From: Opitutus sp. GAS368
Lineage (GTDB): Bacteria > Verrucomicrobiota > Verrucomicrobiia > Opitutales > UBA953
Length of the DNA stretch: 38,545 bases
Reading direction: 5' to 3'
NCBI GenBank assembly: GCA_945866215.1
Contig: CAMBGQ010000016.1
Coordinates: 1 to 38,545 of the forward strand
The notes under the pieces were generated by a model. That model worked only from the letters and a program-made list of their open reading frames with translations, was not told the DNA's origin and made no database searches. A program made the position numbers and the translations under genes. Shown one piece after another: positions 7,158 through 15,667 of this stretch. Numbering within the stretch: position 1 is the stretch's first letter; each line of letters opens with the position of its first letter.

Positions 7158-7775
7158 TCAAATCACCTTGCGGGCGGTCCGGCGTCGGCCGGCGATATGT
7201 CTGGCGATGAGGCGGGTGACATCCTTGCGGAGGGTGCGGCCGTCCTGATCGGCCAGCCACAGCTTCAAGAGTCCGGCGTAGAAGCAGAAAGTCTCCTGGG
7301 CGGCCAAACGGGCGTCGAAGCCGGGCGGGGTAAGCTTCGCATGTTGCGCGGCGGCGTAGAGCGCGGTCGTGTCCGCGAGGAACTGGGCGCCGGCGGTCAT
7401 GAGGTCTTGGCGCACCGAGGCGAAGGCCCCGATATACTCGCATTTCCAAAGCATGACCTCGTAGGTTTCTTGGGCGGCCTTCTCTTCGGCCAGGCGGGTG
7501 AGCGCCGATTGCAGGCCCAACTCAATTCGCCGGAGGGGGTCGCCGGCGGTTACATCGGGGTAGCGGAGCAAAGTCCCGGTCTGTTGGCGCACGGCCATGA
7601 AAAGATCGGCCTTATCCTGGAAATGCCAATAGACCGCCCCGCGGGTCACGCCGGCATTCTGGGCGACCTCTTCTAAGGAGGTGTTGGTCACTCCGTGGAG
7701 GCTGAACGCCAGCCGGGCGCATTCGACGATGCGGTGACGAGTCTGAGCCGCCTCTGCTTTGGTCTTGCGAGCCAT
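7158..7775 (-). CDS. TetR/AcrR-family repressor of the efflux operon
   Basis: 205 residues. The N-terminal DNA-binding domain (about 10-57) has a helix-turn-helix reading SLEEVAQNAGVTRGAVYWHF, very close to AcrR/TtgR. The C-terminal helices (60-200) form the ligand-binding, dimerising domain and match the TtgR-type layout. It is transcribed divergently from an RND efflux operon, with only 24 bp between start codons and a 30-bp palindrome of the AcrR/TtgR type spanning the gap. The natural reading is a local repressor released by toxic hydrophobic compounds; the ligand is unknown. Autoregulation is likely because the same operator lies at its own start. Confidence 0.92.
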   Translation of the reverse strand: MARKTKAEAAQTRHRIVECARLAFSLHGVTNTSLEEVAQNAGVTRGAVYWHFQDKADLFMAVRQQTGTLLRYPDVTAGDPLRRIELGLQSALTRLAEEKAAQETYEVMLWKCEYIGAFASVRQDLMTAGAQFLADTTALYAAAQHAKLTPPGFDARLAAQETFCFYAGLLKLWLADQDGRTLRKDVTRLIARHIAGRRRTARKVI

Positions 7776-7792
7776 TATAGGATAAATAGATT
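7765..7792 (+). promoter_or_regulatory. Candidate efflux-operon promoter
   Basis: TTGCGA (7765-7770) and TAGATT (7787-7792) lie 16 nt apart. They would place the transcription start at about 7799-7800, on the ATG of the fusion-protein gene. The -10 overlaps the left operator arm, so bound repressor would block polymerase. Both hexamers match consensus at only four of six positions or so, hence low confidence. Confidence 0.35.
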
Positions 7793-7817
7793 TACATACA
7801 TGTCTGTATGTAAATCT
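7788..7817. promoter_or_regulatory. TetR/AcrR-type operator palindrome
   Basis: A perfect 13-bp inverted repeat, AGATTTACATACA - TGTC - TGTATGTAAATCT. The core TACATACA / TGTATGTA resembles the published AcrR site and the TtgR operator. It covers the ATG of the membrane fusion protein (7800) and begins 12 bp from the tetR start, so one bound repressor could control both directions. Confidence 0.9.
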
Positions 7818-8921
7818 CGCCCAGTCGAGGGTCTTTTTTGCGCGCTCGTTTTGCTCGGCCTGTTCGGCTGCCGCCCAGAACAGTCCGTGCCGCCTTCCCG
7901 ACCATTGGCGGTGGCGGTCCTCACGGTCACCCCGGCCGACATCACGCTGACGGCGATCTCTCCGGCGCTGATCGAAGGCGTCCGCGAAGTCGAAGTCCGG
8001 GCGCGCGTGACGGGCATCCTGCAGACCGTCAATTACGCCGAGGGTGTCCCGGTGAAGGCCGGCGATCTCTTATTCCGCATCGATCCGGCGCCCTATGCCG
8101 CCGCCCACGCGCTGGTCCTGGCGCAACTCGCGCAGGAAACCGCCCGCGCGCAGCAGGCCGCCGCCGAAGCCGTCCGGCAGGCCGAGCTCTTTCGCCAAAA
8201 GGCTGCCAGCCGGAAGGAAGCCGACGATGCGCAGGCCCTCGCCGCCGCTGCGCAAGGGGCGCGCGATGCCGCCGTCGCCAAAGCCAGTCTCGCTAAGCTC
8301 GACCTCGACTACTGCGAGGTCCGTTCGCCGATTGATGGCGTGGCCGGTCGCCGGCTCCGCACCGAAGGCGCGCTCGTCAATCCCGCCGGTCCGGACGGAC
8401 TCCTGACGACCATCGTGCGCGCGGACGAAATCTGGGCGCGCTTCGGCCTGGCCGAGGATGATTTCCGCAGTCTTTTCGCTGGCGGGGCGGCGACGGCGCT
8501 CGGCGCTGAGGTCGCGTTGTTCCGTCCGGATGGTTCCGTCCAACCCTTGCGCGGACGGGTCGACTTCGCGTCGACGCAGGTCGATGAACGGCTCGGCACG
8601 GTGCAGGTCCGCGCGCGTTTCGCCAACGCCGACGGCGCGTTGCTCGCCGGCCAGTTCGTGCGCGTGCGCGTCACCGGCGGCCAGGCCAAAGGCGCCTTCC
8701 TTGTGCCGCAGGTCGCGCTTATCCAGACGCCTGCCGGGCGTTCCGTCTTCGTCGTCGGCGCGGGTGGCCGCGCGGAGTCTCGTCCGGTGACGTTGGGTGA
8801 TACGCAGGGCGCGGATATCGTCATCCTCACCGGCCTGCGCCCCGGCGACCAGGTCATCCTCGACCAATTGCAGAAGCTGCGTCCAGGCACGCCGGTCGTC
8901 CTCGCTCCGGCCAAGAAGTAG
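7800..8921 (+). CDS. RND efflux membrane fusion lipoprotein (HlyD/AcrA family)
   Basis: 373 residues from the ATG at 7800. The N-terminus is a lipoprotein signal: hydrophobic core, then LFGC with Cys24. It then follows the AcrA order: a barrel-sandwich half (VEVRARVTGILQTV), GDLLFRIDPAPY, a long alpha-helical hairpin (about 95-165), the second lipoyl half (LDYCEVRSPIDGVAGRR), then beta-barrel and membrane-proximal domains. It links the inner-membrane pump to the outer-membrane channel. This start lies inside the operator. An upstream in-frame start at 7695 would run antisense through the repressor gene and lose the N-terminal position of the lipoprotein signal, and no alternative ATG, GTG or TTG lies before the signal core. 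No Shine-Dalgarno sits at a useful distance. The stop codon directly abuts the pump ATG. Confidence 0.93.
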   Translation: MSVCKSRPVEGLFCALVLLGLFGCRPEQSVPPSRPLAVAVLTVTPADITLTAISPALIEGVREVEVRARVTGILQTVNYAEGVPVKAGDLLFRIDPAPYAAAHALVLAQLAQETARAQQAAAEAVRQAELFRQKAASRKEADDAQALAAAAQGARDAAVAKASLAKLDLDYCEVRSPIDGVAGRRLRTEGALVNPAGPDGLLTTIVRADEIWARFGLAEDDFRSLFAGGAATALGAEVALFRPDGSVQPLRGRVDFASTQVDERLGTVQVRARFANADGALLAGQFVRVRVTGGQAKGAFLVPQVALIQTPAGRSVFVVGAGGRAESRPVTLGDTQGADIVILTGLRPGDQVILDQLQKLRPGTPVVLAPAKK

Positions 8922-11900
8922 ATGGGCTGGGACTTCTTCATCCGGCGGCCGATCTTCTCCGCGGTCCTCTCGCTCATCATCGTCCTGGTCGGCGGGATTG
9001 CGCTGCTGAACCTGCCGCTTTCGCAGTATCCGCAGATCGCCCCGCCGACCGTGACCGTCGTCGCAAGCTACCCTGGCGCTTCGCCCGAGGCACTCGTGAA
9101 CAATGTCGCCGCACCCCTCGAGGAGCAGATCAACGGCGTCGAAGGCCTGCTTTATTATTCTTCCAACTCGTCGTCGAGTGGGGCACTCAGCATCACCGTC
9201 ACTTTCGAGAACGGCGTCGACCCGGACATGGCCACCATCCTGGTGGCGAACCGGGTCAAGCTCGCCGAGCCGCGCCTGCCGGAGGAGGTCCGCCGTCTCG
9301 GGGTGATCACCAAGAAGCGTTCCAACGACGTGCTCATGTCGGTGTCGATCCTCTCACCCCAAGCCACGCGGGACTCGGTCTTCCTGAGCAACTACGCGTC
9401 GACGACCGTCGTCGAGGAAATCAAGCGGCTGCCTGGCGTCGGCGATGCGGGCGTCTTCGGCTCGCGTGACTACGCCATGCGCGTCTGGCTGCGGCCGGAC
9501 CGGATGGCTGCGCTGGGCGTGACGTCTGCCGAGGTCGTCCGCGCCATCCGGACCACCAACGCCCAGTATGCCGTCGGCCGGCTCGGCCAGGAGCCGTCGG
9601 TCGACGCCGCCTTCGTGGTGCCCGTGGTAGCGCGCGGACGCCTGTCGACCCCCGAGCAGTTCGGCGAGATTGTCCTGCGTTCCGGCGCGGCGGAGGGCGT
9701 GCTCCGCCTGCGGGACGTCGCCCGGCTCGAGCTCGGCTCCCAGAGCTACGAGCAGCTCAGCATGCTGGACGGAAAACCCGTGGCCGGCATCCGTATCTTC
9801 CTGCAGACCGGCGCCAACGCGCTGGAGACCGCCGACCGCATCCGCGCGCGAATGGATGACCTCGCGCGCCAGTTCCCGCCGGACGTCCAGTATGAAATCC
9901 CCTTCGACACCACCCGCTTCGTGCGGTCCGCCATCGGCGAGGTGCGCAACTCGCTCCTGGAGGCCGCGTTCCTCGTCACGCTCGTGGTCTTCCTCTTCCT
10001 CGGCTCGTGGCGCGCGACGCTCATCCCGATGATCGCCGTGCCCGTCTCGCTGCTCGGCGCCTGCGCCGGCCTCTGGGTGATGGGCTACGGGATCAACATC
10101 CTCACGCTCTTCGCGATGGTCATCGCCATCGGCATCGTGGTCGACGACGCCATCGTCGTCCTCGAGAACACCGAGCGCCTCATGCGCGAGCAGGGGCTGA
10201 GCCCTTTCGCCGCCGCCCGGGAATCCGTGCGCGAGGTCGCTGGCGCGATCATTGCGATCGTCTGCGTGCTCGTGTGCGTGTTCGTGCCCGTCGCGTTCCT
10301 CGGTGGCATCGCGGGCGTGCTCTACCGCCAATTCGCGGTCACCGTCGCCCTGGCCGTCACCCTCTCTGGTTTCGTGGCCCTGACGCTCACGCCGATGCTC
10401 TGCGCGTTACTGCTGAAGCCACGCGCCTCGGGCGACGCCGGTCGGCTGGCCTGGCTCGTTGATGGTTTCGGCCGCGGTTTCGCGGCCGTCGCCGCCTGGC
10501 ATGGTCGCGTGGTGCGCTGGTTGCTGGCGCATCCGCGTTCGGCGGCGGGCGCCTTCCTGGCCGTCATCGTCGCTAACGTGGTGCTCGTGGTGAAGATCCC
10601 GCGCGGCTTCTTGCCGCCCGAAGATCAGGGCTACCTCCTCGCAATGGTCGCCTTGCCCGACGGCGCCGGCATCAACCGGACAAAAGCTTTCATGGATGAG
10701 GTCACGCCCAAACTGCGCGCGAACCCCGCCGTCCGCCACACCTTCGCCATCAGCGGCTTCGACCTCCTTGGCGGCGGGGAGCGCACGAACGCCGGCACGA
10801 TCTTCCTGCCGTTGAAGGATTTTGGCACCCGTCCGCCGGGGGGCGACGTCCTCGCCCGCCAGCTCAACGCGATCGGCATGAATCAGCCGGATGGTATGTG
10901 CCTTGTGGTGAATCCGCCCGCCATCCGCGGCATCGGTTCCGCGGGCGGCTTCGAATTCTACCTGCAGGCGAAGGAGGACGACGACCCCGCCCGTCTCGCG
11001 GCCAATATCGAGAAGCTCGAGGCGGCCTTGCGCGCGCGCCCCGAGCTCACGGGTATCCGCGTCTTCCTGCGGCCAGCCGTCCCGCAGATCTTCGCCCAGG
11101 TCGACGAGGTCCGCGTCGCGTCGCTCGGCGTCACGCTCCCAGAACTCCATGAGGCCCTGCAGGCCACCATCGGCGTCGTCTATGCCAACGACTTCACGTT
11201 GGCGGGGCGCACCTATCGCGTGCTCGTCCAGTCCGAGGCGGCCGATCGCATGGATGTCGCCGCCGCCGGCCGCGTGCACGTCCGGGCCGCGAACGGAGCG
11301 ATGATCCCGCTCTCGACCTTCGTGAAGTTCACGCCCTCCTCCGGACCGGAGCAGCTGGAACGCCACATGGGGTTCCTCTCCGCCCGCCTGATTTGCGCGG
11401 CCGCGCCTGGCGTGAGTTCCGGCGAAGCCATCGCGCTCGTCGAGCAGATCGCCGAGGACATCCTGCCCGTCGGCTACGGCATCGATTGGACGGCACAGGC
11501 CTTGCAGGAGAAGCGGGCGGCGACGTCCGCTTTGCCGGCGTTCCTCTTGGCCTTGCTGATGGTCTTCCTGATTCTCGCGGCCTTGTATGAAGACCTTGCG
11601 CTACCATTGGGGGTGCTGCTCACCGTGCCCTTTGCGCTCCTCGGCGCGCTGCTCGCCGTGCTCGTGCGCGGGATGCCGAACGACATCTACTTCCAGATTG
11701 GGCTCGTGACGCTCATCGGCCTCGCGGCGAAGAACGCCATCCTGATCGTCGAATTTGCGGAGACCGCCCGGCGGGCCGGCCGTTCCGCCGCCGAAGCGGC
11801 CGTCGAGGCGGCCCGCATGCGTATCCGACCGCTCGTCATGACCTCGCTGGCCTTCGTGCTCGGGGTCGTCCCCCTGGCCTTCGCGAGCGGCGCCGGGGCC

Positions 11901-12032
11901 GCGGCACGCCAGTCGATGGGCACGGGCGTGCTCGGTGGTATGTTGTTCGACACCTTCGTGGCTACCTTGTTCATCCCTTGGTTCTTCCATCTTCTTTCTG
12001 GCCGCAAGAAGCCGGCCGTCGTCCAGCCATGA
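8922..12032 (+). CDS. RND multidrug efflux pump, inner-membrane transporter (AcrB/HAE1 type)
   Basis: 1036 residues, near the 1049 of AcrB. It begins with the usual FFIRRPIFSAVLS helix. The proton relay is complete: adjacent Asp408-Asp409 in GIVVDDAIVVLEN and Lys937 in AKNAILIVEFAE, matching AcrB D407/D408/K940. Two large periplasmic loops lie between TM1/TM2 and TM7/TM8. It exports hydrophobic compounds by proton antiport with the fusion protein and outer-membrane channel encoded either side. The start abuts the previous stop and its own stop overlaps the next ATG by 4 nt, so the three genes are tightly coupled. Substrate range cannot be read from the sequence. Confidence 0.96.
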   Translation: MGWDFFIRRPIFSAVLSLIIVLVGGIALLNLPLSQYPQIAPPTVTVVASYPGASPEALVNNVAAPLEEQINGVEGLLYYSSNSSSSGALSITVTFENGVDPDMATILVANRVKLAEPRLPEEVRRLGVITKKRSNDVLMSVSILSPQATRDSVFLSNYASTTVVEEIKRLPGVGDAGVFGSRDYAMRVWLRPDRMAALGVTSAEVVRAIRTTNAQYAVGRLGQEPSVDAAFVVPVVARGRLSTPEQFGEIVLRSGAAEGVLRLRDVARLELGSQSYEQLSMLDGKPVAGIRIFLQTGANALETADRIRARMDDLARQFPPDVQYEIPFDTTRFVRSAIGEVRNSLLEAAFLVTLVVFLFLGSWRATLIPMIAVPVSLLGACAGLWVMGYGINILTLFAMVIAIGIVVDDAIVVLENTERLMREQGLSPFAAARESVREVAGAIIAIVCVLVCVFVPVAFLGGIAGVLYRQFAVTVALAVTLSGFVALTLTPMLCALLLKPRASGDAGRLAWLVDGFGRGFAAVAAWHGRVVRWLLAHPRSAAGAFLAVIVANVVLVVKIPRGFLPPEDQGYLLAMVALPDGAGINRTKAFMDEVTPKLRANPAVRHTFAISGFDLLGGGERTNAGTIFLPLKDFGTRPPGGDVLARQLNAIGMNQPDGMCLVVNPPAIRGIGSAGGFEFYLQAKEDDDPARLAANIEKLEAALRARPELTGIRVFLRPAVPQIFAQVDEVRVASLGVTLPELHEALQATIGVVYANDFTLAGRTYRVLVQSEAADRMDVAAAGRVHVRAANGAMIPLSTFVKFTPSSGPEQLERHMGFLSARLICAAAPGVSSGEAIALVEQIAEDILPVGYGIDWTAQALQEKRAATSALPAFLLALLMVFLILAALYEDLALPLGVLLTVPFALLGALLAVLVRGMPNDIYFQIGLVTLIGLAAKNAILIVEFAETARRAGRSAAEAAVEAARMRIRPLVMTSLAFVLGVVPLAFASGAGAAARQSMGTGVLGGMLFDTFVATLFIPWFFHLLSGRKKPAVVQP

Positions 12033-13429
12033 TTACCCGCTGCTGTTTCTTCCTCTGCTGCGGCTTGTTCGGTGGGTGCACGCTTGGTCCGGATTACGTC
12101 CGGCCTGAGTTGCCCCCGACCGCGGGTTATCCTGAAGCGGGGAAGGGCGGCGCTGCCGTCCGCGCCGAGTGGTGGAAGTCGCTGGGCGATCCAGAGCTCG
12201 ACGCCTTGGTGGCGAAGGCCCTGGTCGCCAACGCCGACCTCCGTATCGCCGTGGGCCGGGTGGAGCAGGCGAGTGCCTTGCTCGGAGAGACGGCCGGCGC
12301 CGGCCGGCCTCAGTTCGACGTCGGCGGCGGCGTGAACGCGAGCAAGCTCAGCGAAGGCGCGTTCAATCAGAACCTGGCCGCGACCGGTCGTGATCGCACC
12401 ACCAGCCGCGCCGGCCTGGGCACGTCCTTCGAGCTCGATTTTTGGGGTAAGCTCCGCCGGGCCGAGGAATCGGCGCGGGCCCAGCTGCTGGGCGCGCGCG
12501 AGGCGCGGAGCATGGTCGAGCTTTCCGTCGGCGTCGCGGTCGTGCGCGCCTACGCCGCCGTGCGGTCGGCGGACGCGCAGTCGCTCGCTGCGCAGGAGGT
12601 CTTCGCCGCCCGCGACGAGGAAGTTAGCCTCATCGCCAAGCGGGCCGCTGTCGGTGCCGCCGGTCCGAACGAAGTCGCTCAGGCGGAGGTCGCCCGCTCC
12701 GCCGCGGTCGCCGTGCTGGCCGATGCCCGCCGGGCGCGGGCTGCCGCCGAACACCTGCTCGGTATGTTGACGGGACAGCCGGAGCTGACCCTCGCCGTGC
12801 GTTCCCAGGATGGCCTGCGTCTGCCGTCGCCGGTCGCGCCGGGCCTGCCGGCCGATCTCCTTCGCCGCCGGCCCGACGTCGTCGCTGCGGAGCAAGCGCT
12901 CATCGCGGCCAACGCGCGCATCGGCTTCGTCCAGGCCGCCCGTTTCCCCAACTTCACGCTGACGGGTGCGATCGGTTCGGAGAGCCGCGAGCTCAGCGCC
13001 CTATTCGACCGTACCACCGCGACCTCCTCACTCGGCGTCGATCTCCGTTATCCCTTGCTCGACTTCGGCCGCGGGGCGGCGCGGGTCGAGGGCGCCGTGG
13101 CCGAGCAGCATCAGGCCGCCGCGGCCTATGAAAAAGCCTTCCTGAACGCCTGCCGCGAGGTGCGCGATGCCTTGGTCGACGTCCGGGAGACCGCGGCGTC
13201 GGCGGTCGCCGCCGAGCGTCGCGCCCGGGCGGCCGGCGAAGCTTACCGCATCGCCGCCGAACGCGCCCGGCAAGGTCAGACCGGCCCCATGGAGCTGCTT
13301 GCCGCCCGCCGACTGCGGGCCGAATCCCAGGTAGCCGTGGCCAAGGTGCGGCAGGATCGTTTGGCGGCGCAGGTCGACCTCATCCGCGCCTTGGGCGGGG
13401 TGCGGCCGGATGAGCCAGGTCCCCGCTAG
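12029..13429 (+). CDS. Outer-membrane efflux lipoprotein (NodT/OprM family)
   Basis: 466 residues from the ATG at 12029, which overlaps the pump stop as ATGA. The lipoprotein signal ends LFGGC, followed by TLGPDYVRP, the hallmark of OprM/NodT channels. Two outer-membrane-efflux (OEP) repeats follow, each with long Ala-rich helices; FELDFWGKLRRAEESARAQ and LPADLLRRRPDVVAAEQ are typical blocks. It forms the TolC-like trimeric exit duct of the RND pump. An in-frame start at 11978 would bury the lipoprotein signal and is rejected. Confidence 0.94.
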   Translation: MITRCCFFLCCGLFGGCTLGPDYVRPELPPTAGYPEAGKGGAAVRAEWWKSLGDPELDALVAKALVANADLRIAVGRVEQASALLGETAGAGRPQFDVGGGVNASKLSEGAFNQNLAATGRDRTTSRAGLGTSFELDFWGKLRRAEESARAQLLGAREARSMVELSVGVAVVRAYAAVRSADAQSLAAQEVFAARDEEVSLIAKRAAVGAAGPNEVAQAEVARSAAVAVLADARRARAAAEHLLGMLTGQPELTLAVRSQDGLRLPSPVAPGLPADLLRRRPDVVAAEQALIAANARIGFVQAARFPNFTLTGAIGSESRELSALFDRTTATSSLGVDLRYPLLDFGRGAARVEGAVAEQHQAAAAYEKAFLNACREVRDALVDVRETAASAVAAERRARAAGEAYRIAAERARQGQTGPMELLAARRLRAESQVAVAKVRQDRLAAQVDLIRALGGVRPDEPGPR

Positions 13430-13445
13430 GATGCGGAGGAGATTG

Positions 13446-13469
13446 CCAAGCCATTCGGGAATGGTTTGG
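13446..13469 (+). other. Hairpin between efflux operon and antiporter gene
   Basis: CCAAGCCATT pairs with AATGGTTTGG (one G-T wobble) around a CGGG tetraloop. It ends 7 nt before the next ATG, with no T-tract after it. It may attenuate or shape translation of the antiporter mRNA rather than terminate transcription. Confidence 0.45.
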
Positions 13470-13476
13470 TCGAGGT

Positions 13477-14913
13477 ATGCCCACGACGCCTGATCTCTGG
13501 TCGCAGCTCGCGGCGGCCGTCCAGCAGGATGGTTTCCTGCTGGTCGCCAGCGGCGTGTTCGCGCTGGCCATCCTGCATGCTTTCGCGGCGCCGCTCTTCG
13601 CCCGCGCGGCCCATCAGCTGGAGGAGGCGCATCGCGAATCCGTCCGCGCCGGCCGGTCGCCGGTCAACGCCCGCGGCGAGTCATCGTCTCTGCGGGCGGC
13701 GGTCATGCACCTGCTCGGGGAGGTCGAGGCCGTCTTCGGTATCTGGACGTTCGTCCTTTTCGGCCTGTTGGTCGCCTGGCCTGGGAAGGGTTGGGCTTTC
13801 GCGTGCCGCTATGTGGAAAGCGGGGATTACGCCGCTGCGCTCGCTGGTGTTGCGCCGGCCGGGCCTTCCAAGTTCATCGAACCCCTGTTCGTCTTCATCA
13901 TCATGACGCTCGCTGCGGCTCGTCCCATCATGGCGCTGGCGGCGCAGTTGCTCGGCGGGGCGGCCCGGCTGCTGGGGGATGGCACGGCCGCGCGCTGGTT
14001 CGCCATCCTCACGTTGGCTCCATTGCTTGGCTCGCTGATCACCGAGCCCGCGGCCATGACGATTGGCGCCCTCTTGCTTTCGGCGCAATTCTACGCCCTG
14101 CAGCCCAGCGACCGGCTCAAGTATGCGACGCTGGCGTTGCTCTTCGTGAATATTTCCGTCGGCGGTGCGCTGACCAACTTCGCCGCCCCGCCCATCGTCA
14201 TGGTCGCCGCCAAGTGGGGCTGGTCGACGATGGATGTCTTCGGGCATTTCGGCTGGGCTGCGATCTCGGCGATCTTGATCTCCAACCTGACCTACCTACT
14301 CATTTTCCGCCAAGAGCTCGCCGGGCTGAAAGCGGACGCATCGGCCGATACCCGGCGGGAGTCGATTCCGGCCTGGATCACGGTAGTGCATCTGTCGCTG
14401 ATGGTCTGGACGGTCGTCATGTTGGCGGGGCACCACCCGATTCTCATGCTGGGCGGGCTCTTGGTCTTTTTGGCTTTCACCGTGGCGACGCCGCAATGGC
14501 AGGATCCGGTGCGCTTGCGCGGTCCCCTGCTCGTCGGGTTCTTCCTCGCGGGCCTCGTCGTGCTGGGCGGACTTCAGGGCTGGTGGATCTCTCCGGTCAT
14601 CATGCGCTTGAACGAAGGGGCGCTCTTGGCCGCGTCAACCCTCCTGACCGCCTTCAACGACAACGCCGCGATCACCTACCTCGCCGCCCAAGTCCCCGCC
14701 CTATCGGCCCCAGGGGCGGAAGCACTCCGGCATGCTGTCGTCGCTGGTGCCTTGGCGGGCGGGGGTCTGACCGTCATCGCCAATGCTCCGAATCCGGCCG
14801 GCCAGTCGATATTATCTCCCTGGTTCTCGGGAGGAGTATCGCCTGGTAAGCTTTTTCTTTGGGCGCTCGTCCCCACCGGGGTGGCCTTGGGGTGCTTCGT
14901 TTGGCTGGGCTGA
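13477..14913 (+). CDS. Putative Na+/H+ antiporter (PF07399-like membrane protein)
   Basis: 478 residues with about ten to twelve hydrophobic segments. Conserved-looking blocks inside the membrane part include TEPAAMTIGALLL (about 190), FVNISVGGALTNFAAPP (about 225) and LLTAFNDNAAITYLAAQVP (about 390), which match the ArsB/NhaD-like fold and the Pfam 'putative Na+/H+ antiporter' family. Substrate and direction are inferred only from the family. It follows the efflux operon by 47 nt on the same strand, so read-through transcription is possible. GAGG lies unusually close (1 nt) to the ATG, so ribosome binding may not rely on it. Confidence 0.8.
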   Translation: MPTTPDLWSQLAAAVQQDGFLLVASGVFALAILHAFAAPLFARAAHQLEEAHRESVRAGRSPVNARGESSSLRAAVMHLLGEVEAVFGIWTFVLFGLLVAWPGKGWAFACRYVESGDYAAALAGVAPAGPSKFIEPLFVFIIMTLAAARPIMALAAQLLGGAARLLGDGTAARWFAILTLAPLLGSLITEPAAMTIGALLLSAQFYALQPSDRLKYATLALLFVNISVGGALTNFAAPPIVMVAAKWGWSTMDVFGHFGWAAISAILISNLTYLLIFRQELAGLKADASADTRRESIPAWITVVHLSLMVWTVVMLAGHHPILMLGGLLVFLAFTVATPQWQDPVRLRGPLLVGFFLAGLVVLGGLQGWWISPVIMRLNEGALLAASTLLTAFNDNAAITYLAAQVPALSAPGAEALRHAVVAGALAGGGLTVIANAPNPAGQSILSPWFSGGVSPGKLFLWALVPTGVALGCFVWLG

Positions 14914-15007
14914 GGGTATCTAAGGTCGCATAGAAGCGGTTTTTGGCTGTTCAACTCAGCTTCGGGGTACGATAATATGTTCTCCCCCAACCCCCGCTTC
15001 AATTCCC

Positions 15008-15667
15008 ATGCCTACCCGCCGTCGCGCCGGTTTCACTTTAGTCGAACTCTTGACCGTCATTGCCATCATCGGCGTGCTGGCTGGCATGCTGTTCCCGGCC
15101 ATCAGCGGCATTCGCAAGAAGGCTCGGCAAGCCAACGCGACCACCGCCTTCAGCCAGTGGGCGGGGGCAATCACCAAATACAAGCAGGTCTACGGCTTCT
15201 ACCCCAACATCGGCTCGAGCTACGACTCGGCCAAGGATTCCCTGCACCTGCTGGAAGACCCCACGACCAACCTTAATTTCGTCAAGGCCATTTCTGGTCG
15301 CCTGCCGACCGGCACAGCCCTGCAGAATACCGACCGCAAGCTCCTCAATAAAAACGCCCAGGAGTTTTGCGCATTCGGTAAGGACGATTTCGAGGATCCG
15401 GCCAACCTGACGGACGCTTCGCTCCTCGTGGATCGCTTCACCAACCGTAACATCCGCATCGTCTTCGACACCGATAATAATACGAATCTCCGTAACATCG
15501 TCGTCCCGCTGGGAGCTGATTCTATTCCTGAAGAAGTCCGGGCCATTTCGGGAACGACCGGAATCCCCGCGCGCATCGTCATCTACTCCACGGATCTGGG
15601 AGAAGACTTCAGGTCCGCGGATGGTTTGGGCGCTTCCGACTTCGCGCAGGTCATCGCCATCCAATAA
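15008..15667 (+). CDS. Type II secretion/type IV pilin-like pseudopilin (GspG-like)
   Basis: 219 residues. A short positive leader, MPTRRRAG, is followed by FTLVELLTVIAIIGVLAGM, the class III prepilin signal: cleavage after Gly8, Glu at +5 and a hydrophobic helix. The next segment (RKKARQANATTAFSQWAGAI) is the continuing N-terminal helix. The globular domain from about 60 is not recognised. It is the first of four consecutive prepilin-type genes, and its stop overlaps the next ATG by 1 nt. A GATAAT at 14971-14976 upstream is a possible -10 but lacks a convincing -35. Confidence 0.88.
   Translation: MPTRRRAGFTLVELLTVIAIIGVLAGMLFPAISGIRKKARQANATTAFSQWAGAITKYKQVYGFYPNIGSSYDSAKDSLHLLEDPTTNLNFVKAISGRLPTGTALQNTDRKLLNKNAQEFCAFGKDDFEDPANLTDASLLVDRFTNRNIRIVFDTDNNTNLRNIVVPLGADSIPEEVRAISGTTGIPARIVIYSTDLGEDFRSADGLGASDFAQVIAIQ

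Noticed and set aside
7695-7799. Longer start for the membrane fusion protein
   Set aside because: It would run antisense through the repressor gene's N-terminal region and move the lipoprotein signal away from the N-terminus.
11687-12895. Minus-strand open frame (402 codons) antisense to the RND pump and outer-membrane channel
   Set aside because: Both plus-strand genes are unambiguous; the frame crosses their boundary and has no family resemblance.
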